From: a virus
Virus record (IMG/VR): IMGVR_UViG_3300017764_000136
Location: 1-21,910 of that record
Direction: 5' to 3' (one strand)
Length of the DNA stretch: 21,910 nt
Shown here piece by piece: positions 7,705-15,419 of the stretch. The position numbers and the translations under genes were made by a program. Positions within the stretch are counted from its first letter, which is position 1, and every line of letters starts with the position of its first letter. The notes under the pieces were generated by a model, which saw only the letters and a program-made list of their open reading frames with translations, was not told where the DNA came from and ran no database searches.

Positions 7705-8106
7705 TTATTTGTGTCCGTTAGGCCCTTCTCCGTGAGTCCAAAAGTCTTCAGTTTCTAATTTAGCTAAAGGCTTTTCGATCTTCATCGAAGAAAGCTGTGT
7801 ATTAGGTACTGCAAGTTTAGTTCCTCCAGAAATCTTACCTCCTTTATAAGTATAGAGGTAAAATACAGTCCGACTAATTCCTACTCTTGCAACACGACCT
7901 GGCCTTCCATCCACAACCACCACATCATCTTCATTTAGCCCTGAACCCATAAACACTTGCAACCCTGCGACTGCTGTGTCTAATTGGCTCTTGAAGAGTA
8001 GAAGTAAAAACGCTATTGTACATATCCAAGCGTATTCACTTATAAAACTTTGCAACCCACTGTCAGCTCCAAATTTATTTAAAGCTTGAACAGCTTCAGT
8101 GTCCAT
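7705..8106 (-). CDS. Miniature MscS-like membrane protein (one membrane span plus MscS beta domain)
   Basis: ATG at 8106 overlaps the stop of the upstream gene as TAATG. The 133-aa product has one hydrophobic span (about 23-38, EYAWICTIAFLLLLFK). An amphipathic helix resembling the pore helix of mechanosensitive channels follows (SQLDTAVAGLQVFM, 40-53). Then comes a beta domain: LNEDDVVVVDGRPGRVARVG (57-76) and KLAVPNTQLSSMKIEKPL (97-114). The pattern D-V-V-G--G-V--IG---T followed by VPN---L----I is the signature of the MscS middle domain, where bacterial channels have IPN. Full MscS has three spans and about 280 residues; here the first two spans and the cytoplasmic cage are missing. It may form a small pore or anchor. 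Whether it gates, lyses or protects the cell is not known. Confidence 0.7.
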   Translation of the reverse strand: MDTEAVQALNKFGADSGLQSFISEYAWICTIAFLLLLFKSQLDTAVAGLQVFMGSGLNEDDVVVVDGRPGRVARVGISRTVFYLYTYKGGKISGGTKLAVPNTQLSSMKIEKPLAKLETEDFWTHGEGPNGHK

Positions 8107-8264
8107 TAGTAGCCAATGGCTCTCTTTTTGCTTCGAGCTTTAGGCCCAACTTTCTTTTTTTCTTTGGTCATTTTCATAGCCTTACCAGTTCTTTTTGCTT
8201 CTCGCTTGGCGGCTTCTTTGCCTTTTTTATCGTAACCAAACTTCTTTTTACCGACAGTAGGCAT
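8106..8264 (-). CDS. Very basic small protein, 52 aa
   Basis: ATG at 8264 has an AAGGAA site with 7-nt spacing. The stop overlaps the start of the MscS-like gene as TAATG, which supports it as a real, coupled gene. About 40 percent of residues are Lys or Arg (for example GKKKFGYDKKGKEAAKREAK and KARSKKRAIGY) and acidic residues are few. The composition suggests nucleic-acid or phospholipid binding, such as a DNA-condensing virion protein. No family is recognised, and the small size makes any role tentative. Confidence 0.66.
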   Translation of the reverse strand: MPTVGKKKFGYDKKGKEAAKREAKRTGKAMKMTKEKKKVGPKARSKKRAIGY

Positions 8265-8274
8265 AATGTTTTCC

Positions 8275-8493
8275 TTATTTAGATTTTGGATTTATTCCAT
8301 GACTTAACTGATATGTATTTAAACGACGCACGGCGGCTTTGGCATCTTTTCTTTTTTCTTCTGAAGTCATATTTTTTAAGGCCTTACGTCTCTTATCTTT
8401 TTCTGCCTTCCGAAGAAGGTGTTTCTTCTGGCTCCCACCAAAAACTCCTGATTTTGTAGTGCTATATATTGAATCTGTTTTTCTTTTAGCCAC
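8275..8493 (-). CDS. Basic small protein, 72 aa, GTG start
   Basis: GTG at 8493 is chosen because AAGGAG stands 6 nt before it. The longer frame from 8538 would overlap the upstream gene by 35 nt and would put this site inside the coding sequence. The product starts MAKRKTDSIYSTTKSGVFGG and continues with a Lys/Arg-rich helical region (QKKHLLRKAEKDKRRKALKN) and a polar tail. It is one of two consecutive polycationic genes. Possible roles are DNA binding in the virion or host interaction. Function unknown. Confidence 0.62.
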   Translation of the reverse strand: MAKRKTDSIYSTTKSGVFGGSQKKHLLRKAEKDKRRKALKNMTSEEKRKDAKAAVRRLNTYQLSHGINPKSK

Positions 8494-8503
8494 GACATTC
8501 TCC

Positions 8504-8935
8504 TTATTTATTATTAGTTGCTTTGTAAACTTCTGCAAAAAACACAGTCATAATCCAAACGATTAATCCATAAACAGCTTCGTGTTCCCAAAACATTTGC
8601 CACTTTTTATCGGCTCCATTACGAGCAAAAGGAAAACCGATAGTATGCCATAATTGATATAATATCGTTACACATATAGCAGATCCTCCGCTCCAAGCGG
8701 CGGCTTTTTTTCCTTCATCTATCGCTTTTTGTCTTCTAGTTAAAGTAACAATACTTCGTTTAGCTGTTTTAAGCTCATCTCTAAGGTCATCACGATCATG
8801 TTTATATTCTTTAGTAATAACATTCTCGCTTTTTACAGAAGCTCTTAAAGCATAGATTTCTTTTACTGCTTGTATGTATAAAATCCTTTGCCTTTCAGCA
8901 GAAGGTATTTCTTCTGGTGATGGATATTTATTCAC
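8504..8935 (-). CDS. Two-span membrane protein with coiled coil, 143 aa (candidate holin)
   Basis: The start is GTG at 8935, 7 nt after GGGAGG. Residues about 15-75 are charged and helical, with likely coiled coil at 45-75. Two hydrophobic spans follow, at about 78-97 (AAAWSGGSAICVTILYQLWH) and 119-138 (EAVYGLIVWIMTVFFAEVYK), separated by a short polar loop. It lies just after the receptor-binding genes, where podoviruses such as T7 place lysis genes. Length, two spans and position make it a holin candidate, but no holin family motif is visible and it could be another inner-membrane protein. Confidence 0.6.
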   Translation of the reverse strand: MNKYPSPEEIPSAERQRILYIQAVKEIYALRASVKSENVITKEYKHDRDDLRDELKTAKRSIVTLTRRQKAIDEGKKAAAWSGGSAICVTILYQLWHTIGFPFARNGADKKWQMFWEHEAVYGLIVWIMTVFFAEVYKATNNK

Positions 8936-8964
8936 AACCCAACCTCCCCAAAACTATTTTAAAT

Positions 8965-9273
8965 CTAACTTTCTAATGTAGGTCTTGTAGCAGGAAAACT
9001 TTCAGTGCTTGGCCAATCTCTTAACTTAGTTCTATATGTCATGTATTTATCTCTTTGTGGATGATCCGACAAAGGGACAATAAAGTCCGTTAATGCTAAC
9101 TCTCCATTACGCCATTCTTTTTCCCATGCCTGACGTTGGCTATCCGTTATTGCAGGAGGTACTATTAACTCATATGATCCACCGTCAGAGGTCACACTTT
9201 TTGGGAAATCTTCATTGTCTGCTAATATGTTTTTAGTCGTTCCATCTGCATATGTAATTTTGTATTCTGGCAT
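8965..9273 (-). CDS. Phage tail assembly chaperone-like protein, 102 aa
   Basis: ATG at 9273 follows AAAAGG. The N-terminal half is a small beta-rich part (EYKITYADGTTKNI). The C-terminal half reads WRNGELALTDFIVPLSDHPQRDKYMTYRTKLRDWPSTESFPATRP. The pattern R--L-L--TDF--PL-D----------YR--LRD-P----FP is that of the Phage_tail_APC-type domain usually encoded right after tail-fibre genes in many phages. It probably helps fold, trimerise or attach the fibre or adhesin encoded just upstream. The family match is fairly clear; the exact client is an inference. Confidence 0.68.
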   Translation of the reverse strand: MPEYKITYADGTTKNILADNEDFPKSVTSDGGSYELIVPPAITDSQRQAWEKEWRNGELALTDFIVPLSDHPQRDKYMTYRTKLRDWPSTESFPATRPTLES

Positions 9274-9285
9274 TTTATTTTCCTT

Positions 9286-10290
9286 TTAACCTACAGACAG
9301 AGGGAAGATTAAAACTACGCCTCGGCCTCCTCGGCCTCCTTGTGATTCTCCACTTCCAATGTCGTTAGTGCAACCTCCACCGCCACCTCCAAGCGTTGCA
9401 AAACCGCCTGTAGTGTATGTTCTTCCTGCGTTTGTGTTTGAAACGCCGTTACCCCCTGCAAAAGGGCCAGAAGGAGCTACTTGTTTATACGTTGAAGATC
9501 TGTGATGATAATTGCCACCTAATGAAAACATTTGTTGATTGTCTGTAAAAGTATCAATACTGTGAGTAGTTCCAGTGGTTCGATTGTTATTCCCATTTAT
9601 GCTTGCTGTAATAGTTTCAAATGGAGCCATAGCAATTGGAGGACTTTGCACCGAAGAAGCTGAAATATAATCTGGCTCGGTCGATCCATAAGAAGCCCCT
9701 CCCATCGAACCATGCAAATTCCCTCCGTCAGCAATTGCATTTTGTTCATACTGAGCATCATCTGCTACATTAGATCCTGCTAAACCCACATCAAACAATC
9801 CAACTGCTCCACCTCCAGAAACCTTATCATTAGGAGTTGCAATAGAATCTCCTCCCTTGTAATTGGCTATGTTACCGCCTGTAGGAGTGCCTCCTGTCCC
9901 CTTAGAAGCTCCACTGCTAGAACAAACGCCTCCTCCACCTCCAGTGCCTGTTATTGATATGCTTTCTGCTGAACAAACAAAAGTAGTATCTACCCCTGCG
10001 GTTCCATTAGAGTTTCCAGATCCTAAAGCATTTGATCCTCCTGCTCCGATTGTTATGACATACGTGCTTGAAGCGTTAAGCATAAGTCTACTTATTGCAC
10101 ATCCACCTGCTCCACCTCCTGAAGCTCCGTGAGATGGAGTAGCGGCCGCATTACTTGAACCACCACCTCCTGCCCCAATAACATACACCATAGCTTCGTA
10201 CGTAACTGTAGGAGTCCAATTCTTTGAAGCAGTAAACATCATCTTTGGAATACCGTCTCCAGAACCTTTATTTGTTCCTAAAAATGCCAT
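9286..10290 (-). CDS. Glycine-rich tail adhesin-like protein, 334 aa
   Basis: ATG at 10290 is used, preceded by a weak AAAGG site. The product has runs of glycine spread along its length (IGAGGGGSS, ASGGGAGG, TGGGGGV, TLGGGGGGCT, GGRGGRGVVLIFPLSVG). Between them are strands typical of the phage glycine-rich tail domain, for example YEAMVYVIGAGGGG and TYVITIGAGG. Related proteins include receptor-binding adhesins in which polyglycine helices pack into a sandwich. Together with the fibre upstream and the chaperone-like gene downstream it forms the probable host-recognition module. Variable Asn/Ser/Thr loops between Gly runs would be the receptor-contacting parts; that is an inference. Confidence 0.7.
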   Translation of the reverse strand: MAFLGTNKGSGDGIPKMMFTASKNWTPTVTYEAMVYVIGAGGGGSSNAAATPSHGASGGGAGGCAISRLMLNASSTYVITIGAGGSNALGSGNSNGTAGVDTTFVCSAESISITGTGGGGGVCSSSGASKGTGGTPTGGNIANYKGGDSIATPNDKVSGGGAVGLFDVGLAGSNVADDAQYEQNAIADGGNLHGSMGGASYGSTEPDYISASSVQSPPIAMAPFETITASINGNNNRTTGTTHSIDTFTDNQQMFSLGGNYHHRSSTYKQVAPSGPFAGGNGVSNTNAGRTYTTGGFATLGGGGGGCTNDIGSGESQGGRGGRGVVLIFPLSVG

Positions 10291-10311
10291 TTTATTTTTT
10301 AACCTTTCTTT

Positions 10312-12222
10312 TTACAGGCTTACCCAACCAAAAGTGTCGTTTACAAAAACCAGTTGAACTGCTGAGTTTGTTAATAACGTCCCATCAGAAGCTACCGAAT
10401 CAATGTCTTTACTGTTTCGTCCAACAGTAACCGTACCTGCTCCTACGTTTTTGATTGTTACTGTATTACCTGCACTTGGTGAAGACGGCAATGTTACTGT
10501 CATTGCTGTTGCTTTGTTGCAAATAACTTGTGCTTTAGTTGCTACAGTTGCAGAGTCCGTAAGAATAGCCCAGTCAGAATAAGCTCCACCTCCTGCATCG
10601 CTCCATGACAAAGCACCAGATCCGTCTGTTGTAAGGACTTGATCTGCATCACCGTCAGTGTTCGGAAACGTAAGCGTTACATCCCCTGCCAGAGCAGGTG
10701 TAGTTAATGTAAGTTTGTGTGCTCCGTCATCAGTGTCTTCGTAAATTTCAATTTTACCTGCTGACGTTGCACCGTTGCCAACTGCCAGTGTTCCTGTAAC
10801 GGTAGTCGCCCCAGAAGCTAACGCTCCAGTAGTTGTAATTGTTGACGATCCTATATTGATATTGCCAAAACCAGAAGTAATACTTCCAGCATTAAGAGCA
10901 CCTGTAGTGACAATAGAGCTACTTCCTGCAACAACAGAATAGTCGCTAGTAGCGGCAACTGCCATTGTTCCAAGTCCTAATGACGTTCTTGCGGTAGCTC
11001 CGCTTTCAGCAACCCAACCACTTGCCGAACCAACTATAAAGTTTCCATCTGAATTTGATAAACCTGCAATAGCTGTTAGGTCAGCATCGTATGCTTGCAC
11101 ATGTGTACCTATAACTAATCCAAGATTTGTTCTTGCTCCTGATTCAGTAGAAGATCCTGTTCCACCATGAGCGACAGCTATATCAGTTGCTCCCCACGTT
11201 CCAGTTCCAATAGTTCCTGTAGTCACTATTGAACTTGAACCTGCTATAGGTGAATAAATCGTTGTTAGATTTGCACCTCCAACAGTAATAGCATCTGCTT
11301 CAAGTGTTCCGTCAATATCAGCATCACCTGAAATGTCTAACGTAGCACCGTCTAATTCTCCAGAAGCAGTAAGATTAGCAACACCTGTAACATTGTTTGA
11401 ATCATCAACAATTATAGAAGTTGCCTGTAAAGTAGATCCTCCAGTTTCATGTGTTCTTGGGATAGCATTATCAGTAGACCCTAAAGATCCTCCAAGAGTT
11501 CCAGATCCACCTGCCGCTACTGCTGTAGTTACATAAGCTGTTGTAGCTATTTGAGTGTTATTTACACTGCTACCTGCCGTAGGAGCGGTAGGTGTTCCTG
11601 TTAAAGCAGGGCTTGCCAATTTAGCGTAGCTAGTTAAAGCCAAAGATTCTTGCGGTAATGAGCCTAAAGAAAATATAATACGTCCAGTAGAAGCATGATC
11701 TACGGTAACAATTCCCACTACTTGAGTAAACTCTGAAGTAGGTTCGGTAAACGTATAAGCTCCTGCAACAGAAGATAAATAAACAGGAGCACCAACAGCA
11801 CTTGAAGCTGAAGTGTTTAAGTTGTCTGATTCGTAAAACAACGCTACGGTGCCGTCTGAGTTATTTGCTATACTGCCTGTAGTAACTCCTTGAGCTAAAT
11901 AAGTTGACCCTGCACTACTAGCGGCAATCGCTTTGCCTATTGTAGGATAATTATTCGTCCCATCTGAATAAGTTCCGCTAAAATAAATTAAACTATCTGC
12001 CCCAATAGTTCCTCCAGAAGCATTACGAACTTTAACTCTTACGCCCTCAACTCCTGCATGAGTTCGAATATTGTCGGCCCTAAGACCATTAGTTTGAACA
12101 TTTACATAGCTTAGTTTTGTAGTGTTAGCCCAAGTTGTAATTTCTGTTAAAGGAGTTTCAACATCGCTCCAACTTTGTGGGCTACCATCGGCCCCTGTAA
12201 GTGTTAGTGAAAGTGTACCCAT
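10312..12222 (-). CDS. Tail fibre protein, 636 aa
   Basis: ATG at 12222 overlaps the nozzle stop as TAATG. The sequence is Ser/Thr/Gly/Ala-rich with short repeated beta motifs. Residues about 100-186 hold an N-terminal domain ending VGIVTVDHASTGRI. Typical fibre shaft motifs follow: SPALTGTPTAPTA near 204-216 and TQIATTAYVTTAV near 223-235. AHGGTGSSTESGARTNLGL is near 351-369. AGSSSIVTTG occurs twice, at 327-336 and 432-441, and ATARTSLGLG near 409. The later part has EIYEDTDDGAHKLTLTTPAL and the C-terminus is beta-rich. There is no enzyme motif, autoprotease or collagen repeat. It probably trimerises and attaches to the tail through its N-terminus. Confidence 0.82.
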   Translation of the reverse strand: MGTLSLTLTGADGSPQSWSDVETPLTEITTWANTTKLSYVNVQTNGLRADNIRTHAGVEGVRVKVRNASGGTIGADSLIYFSGTYSDGTNNYPTIGKAIAASSAGSTYLAQGVTTGSIANNSDGTVALFYESDNLNTSASSAVGAPVYLSSVAGAYTFTEPTSEFTQVVGIVTVDHASTGRIIFSLGSLPQESLALTSYAKLASPALTGTPTAPTAGSSVNNTQIATTAYVTTAVAAGGSGTLGGSLGSTDNAIPRTHETGGSTLQATSIIVDDSNNVTGVANLTASGELDGATLDISGDADIDGTLEADAITVGGANLTTIYSPIAGSSSIVTTGTIGTGTWGATDIAVAHGGTGSSTESGARTNLGLVIGTHVQAYDADLTAIAGLSNSDGNFIVGSASGWVAESGATARTSLGLGTMAVAATSDYSVVAGSSSIVTTGALNAGSITSGFGNINIGSSTITTTGALASGATTVTGTLAVGNGATSAGKIEIYEDTDDGAHKLTLTTPALAGDVTLTFPNTDGDADQVLTTDGSGALSWSDAGGGAYSDWAILTDSATVATKAQVICNKATAMTVTLPSSPSAGNTVTIKNVGAGTVTVGRNSKDIDSVASDGTLLTNSAVQLVFVNDTFGWVSL

Positions 12223-13952
12223 TATCGCCTATCCTCCACATAGCCTATCATGCTAAATGAATTTGTTTGAAAAGTGGAAGCAATTTCTCCATTGTCAAAA
12301 AGCTCTATATCAAATTTTCTACCCAAAACGCCAAACTGAGCACGTGAGTTTATAAAATCACCTGCGTTCCATAAACTTCCATCGCCCCATTCTCGACCAT
12401 CACCCCAATAACCAAATCCGCTTCCTCCAGAAAGGTCTACGTCAGCACTTGATTCAGTAGATCCTCCATCAGCAACAACTTTAATTTTTAACGTATAAAT
12501 ACCTGAACGAGTATTTCTTGTATAAATAGACCTTAAAGATTTAACATTATTACGAATTCCATCTTCAAGTCCATCATAACCGTCTCTTCTTGCTACCATT
12601 CTAATGTTATAATCTGTATCTTTAATTTTATCTACAAATTGATTACTTGCATCCATTTCGTAAACAAAACCATCTTGAGCACACAGACAACGAATAACGC
12701 CGTTGGAATTAGGAAGGTGAGTTGTTGGGTGAATTCTTGCACTAAATAATGTGTTTACAGGAAGACGAACACTGCCAGTTGCTTTATTAGAACGAATACG
12801 CCAATAGGGATATACGCCTTGTGCTCCTTGAGCGTAATTAATTGCACTTGTTATGTTACAACAGTACAAAATATCATGCTGAGTCCCTGAGTTATTGGCA
12901 TAATCGTTTGTGCGAACTGCAAAACGAACTTCATCATATTCAGGGACATATACTCCTTGAACGTCTCCATAACTGTCTACGTCTAAACCTCCTACCCCTT
13001 GAAAATCCTCACCTCGTACAGATCTTACAATAGGAGAACCAATATTAATAAGTTGAGGACTTGCTTGCCCCTGCTTCATTAACATCATGGGGCCTTCGGC
13101 TGTCCAAAACATTGCAAGGTTAAGGCCAACTTTTCCATGAGTTGAAGGAATAGAAACAAAACTTTTGTGACTTGAAGGGCCAATAAGATTAGAAACTTCA
13201 TCATAGTCCCAATCAGTTGCCCCACCTGTTCCTAAGTAATAAGAGCGAATAAATGTTCTACCGCCTATAATTAAGTTGGAACCAATAGTTCCTAAACATG
13301 AAACAGTATCTCCAGATATATTTGTTATTTGAATAGCAATATTAGGATCCCAAGTAGTAGAGTCTCTTACACCTGAAGGAAATACATGATTTTTATAAAT
13401 AGCACTTGTGCTTCCAGACAATATAAGTCTATTAGCGTATACTGTTCCTATAGTGCAAGGGTCTGCGTAAGTAGAATCGCCTGGACTTGTCCACGAACCA
13501 CCTGATCCAGAGTCCGTACCATCTAAAGCGTAAGTAGAAGCTTTAAGCTCTGTTCCATCTATAACGTGAAGCTTGTCTGCAAACATTACTAAATCAGGTC
13601 TAATGTTTTCAGCAATAGTTCGATTTTGCGGAGTAGCAAAAGCTCCGCTTCCATACACATACATGTCAGCAGAGCTTGCACCTTCTTTTTCTTGAATAAC
13701 TACAACTTTTTGTCCTGCTGAAAATTGTGCGTCAAATCCTGCTAATACATCTTTCCCTGCACTGTATGAAGTTGAGTTTATTGCAGAGCTAGTTAAAGGA
13801 CGAATACCACGGTCTTTAGTTAATGCACCTTCGTTAAACAAATGCACATTTTGTAGGTTCCTGTATCGTTTAGTAGATTCGGAAACGTCTTGTCGGATTC
13901 CTCCAATAAAGTTTTCTTCTTCCCAAACAAATTGTCCTTCTCGGTCTATCAC
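12222..13952 (-). CDS. Tail nozzle / DNA-stabilisation protein (P22 gp10 or T7 gp12-like role)
   Basis: GTG at 13952 is the best start: it has GGAGG 6 nt upstream and overlaps the previous stop as GTGA. A TTG 3 nt further up would be too close to that site. The 576-aa product begins MIDREGQFVWEEENFIGGIRQ. It is beta-rich with repeated strand-turn units, as in propeller-like tail nozzles: DLVMFADKLHVIDGT, NRLILSGSTSAIYK, LGTIGSNLIIGGRTFIRSYY, LNLAMFWTAEGPMML and FVYEMDASNQ. A Trp/Gly-rich patch (GFGYWGDGREWGDGSLWNAG) and a strand-rich end follow. Position after the adaptor and before the fibre supports a tail-tube or nozzle role. Which of the two families is closer cannot be told without a search. 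Confidence 0.68.
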   Translation of the reverse strand: MIDREGQFVWEEENFIGGIRQDVSESTKRYRNLQNVHLFNEGALTKDRGIRPLTSSAINSTSYSAGKDVLAGFDAQFSAGQKVVVIQEKEGASSADMYVYGSGAFATPQNRTIAENIRPDLVMFADKLHVIDGTELKASTYALDGTDSGSGGSWTSPGDSTYADPCTIGTVYANRLILSGSTSAIYKNHVFPSGVRDSTTWDPNIAIQITNISGDTVSCLGTIGSNLIIGGRTFIRSYYLGTGGATDWDYDEVSNLIGPSSHKSFVSIPSTHGKVGLNLAMFWTAEGPMMLMKQGQASPQLINIGSPIVRSVRGEDFQGVGGLDVDSYGDVQGVYVPEYDEVRFAVRTNDYANNSGTQHDILYCCNITSAINYAQGAQGVYPYWRIRSNKATGSVRLPVNTLFSARIHPTTHLPNSNGVIRCLCAQDGFVYEMDASNQFVDKIKDTDYNIRMVARRDGYDGLEDGIRNNVKSLRSIYTRNTRSGIYTLKIKVVADGGSTESSADVDLSGGSGFGYWGDGREWGDGSLWNAGDFINSRAQFGVLGRKFDIELFDNGEIASTFQTNSFSMIGYVEDRR

Positions 13953-14863
13953 CAAGAACCTCCATCTGGGACTACAATCTCATCATCCGATTGATGACGT
14001 TTTTGCAACCAAGCTAAAAGCCCTTTTTCCATACCGCCACGACCCGGACTTCCATAGTAAGTTGATTGTAATTCTGACAGTCTATTTCGATTCTTTATTG
14101 CTCCGTCAATAGCCGCTCTCATCGGAACCATTTGATGAAAGTCTTCAGGCACAGGAGAAGAAATAGCAAAAGTGCTAACACTTGAACCGCCAGAGTCTTT
14201 AGGAGTTGGCGTAGTAGACCATGCCGAGCTAATTGTTGCTGTTTTAGAAGATCCTCCTGCGTAATCTGAAATCTTCCGAACATCTCCAACTCCATCGTTT
14301 GAAAGGATTTGGACGGTCATTCCATTATAATAATCAGCACGTGCATCAACTGATCCGTAATTAAGGCTATAATTAGGAGTAACAGTAAAAGGAGCAAAAG
14401 TAGTAGTAGTAGCAGACTGAACTTCTCCTTCAATCATTTGTCCAAAAGAAGGAATATACCAAACAGTAATTGACTGACCTGACGAAGGATTGCTCATTAA
14501 TCTAACCTGATCGTTTTCAAGAATAAAACGATTGCTTGTAAGATTAACTATTCCTGCACTGTCGTAATTTAAATGAACTCTTAACTCTTGAACTGGTAAA
14601 ATTTCAACAGAATCATCGTCATCTTCAGTAAATAATATCCTACTTCCAAGACGAGCATTTAAAGGAAGGTCGTATAACACCTGATCTGCTACTGTTGTAA
14701 ATGTATACTTTTGGACAAAATACGTAGGATCTTCTCTGGATATAATCCTGCATATTTCTTTGTTAGCGTTATCTAACTTTCGCCAGACTTCAGGGCCACT
14801 TAAAAAACTGCTGTCTACATCTAAGTAGCTTTGAAATTCAGCATACATTTCTGAAGGAGTCAT
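13949..14863 (-). CDS. Head-tail adaptor / connector protein, 304 aa
   Basis: ATG at 14863 overlaps the previous stop as ATGA. The N-terminus (MTPSEMYAEFQSYLDVD, then VWRKLDNANKEICRIISREDPTYF) is the helical start typical of podovirus connector proteins. These proteins mount under the portal, as T7 gp11 and P22 gp4 do. The middle is beta-rich, with ITVWYIPSF near residues 130-140 and a Ser/Thr-rich insertion. The C-terminus returns to helix (PEDFHQMVPMRAAIDGAIKN, then KGLLAWLQKRHQ) and ends in a flexible acidic tail. The gene lies between the capsid group and the nozzle, which fits. Moderately sure of the class. Confidence 0.68.
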   Translation of the reverse strand: MTPSEMYAEFQSYLDVDSSFLSGPEVWRKLDNANKEICRIISREDPTYFVQKYTFTTVADQVLYDLPLNARLGSRILFTEDDDDSVEILPVQELRVHLNYDSAGIVNLTSNRFILENDQVRLMSNPSSGQSITVWYIPSFGQMIEGEVQSATTTTFAPFTVTPNYSLNYGSVDARADYYNGMTVQILSNDGVGDVRKISDYAGGSSKTATISSAWSTTPTPKDSGGSSVSTFAISSPVPEDFHQMVPMRAAIDGAIKNRNRLSELQSTYYGSPGRGGMEKGLLAWLQKRHQSDDEIVVPDGGSW

Positions 14864-15336
14864 ACGGCTAAAGCCTCTTGATCTTCTATATAGGCTTGTT
14901 CAAGCCTTTTTTCTGTGAACTCTTCAGGACTCTCTATGTCTTCTTTTGGAATATTTCTACTTCCTACATCAGGCGTATCAAAGCCCCCTGCAGGAGTCAT
15001 GTCCGAAGCCATTGCTTCAAATTCGTTCTTTCTGTCTCTGTTATTAGCTTCGTTTTCTCTTTTGGTAGCATCTATCATCTCTTCCATCATCTCATCAACT
15101 CTTCTGTTGTGAGTATCAGACTTTCTAATGGAGAGTAAAGCCCTGTCGTCTAATGGTCTATATGTCCCATCAGGGTTTTCGCAATAAAACAAAATGGCTT
15201 CTTTTTTATTTAAAATAGTTGTATCTATAACTTCTCTGGTAACAGCCCACCTCTGTTTTCTCTCAACCCAACGGACGTTTAGCTTATTGTCGTAATCCTT
15301 TAATTTTTTAACCATATGCCAATCAGGTATATACAT
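14860..15336 (-). CDS. Post-capsid structural protein, 158 aa
   Basis: ATG at 15336 has a strong AAGGAGG site. The N-terminal half (DYDNKLNVRWVERKQRWAV, then FYCENPDGTYRPLDDRALLS) resembles proteins commonly encoded directly after the major capsid gene in uncultured phages. In those a Trp-rich segment and NPDGSYRPLD--- are followed by a charged helix. Residues about 75-105 are a strongly charged helix (NRRVDEMMEEMIDATKREN) and the rest is acidic and flexible. No catalytic residues are seen. It may be a head-completion or virion accessory protein; exact role unknown. Confidence 0.58.
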   Translation of the reverse strand: MYIPDWHMVKKLKDYDNKLNVRWVERKQRWAVTREVIDTTILNKKEAILFYCENPDGTYRPLDDRALLSIRKSDTHNRRVDEMMEEMIDATKRENEANNRDRKNEFEAMASDMTPAGGFDTPDVGSRNIPKEDIESPEEFTEKRLEQAYIEDQEALAV

Positions 15337-15355
15337 GTATCCTCCTTGTTAAAGT

Positions 15356-15381
15356 GAGGATGAGGCCGAAACCCCATCCTC
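15356..15381 (-). promoter_or_regulatory. RNA hairpin B after the capsid gene, UUUCGG loop
   Basis: On the minus strand GAGGATGGGG pairs with CCTCATCCTC (10 bp including one G-U) around the loop TTTCGG. It ends 19 nt before the next start codon, and no U-run follows, so it is not a standard terminator. It may stabilise or process the capsid mRNA, or set the level of downstream expression. Confidence 0.6.
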
Positions 15382-15386
15382 CCCTA

Positions 15387-15414
15387 CCCCACACCACCCG
15401 AAAGTGATGTGAAG
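15387..15414 (-). promoter_or_regulatory. RNA hairpin A after the capsid gene, UUUCGG loop
   Basis: On the minus strand CACATCAC pairs with GTGGTGTG (8 bp, one G-U), and three weaker pairs can extend it outward. The loop is again TTTCGG. It begins 5 to 8 nt after the capsid stop codon. Two G-U pairs in the extension and one in the core mean it is better formed as minus-strand RNA than as a DNA palindrome. Confidence 0.58.
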
Positions 15415-15419
15415 ATGTG

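Noticed and set aside
9863-10132. Pro-rich plus-strand frame opposite the glycine-rich adhesin gene
   Set aside because: Pro runs are the expected antisense reading of Gly codons; the minus-strand gene explains the sequence.
9286-12222. Possible diversity-generating target in the adhesin or fibre genes
   Set aside because: No reverse transcriptase gene or second near-identical template copy is present in the window. The repeats seen are ordinary fibre motifs.
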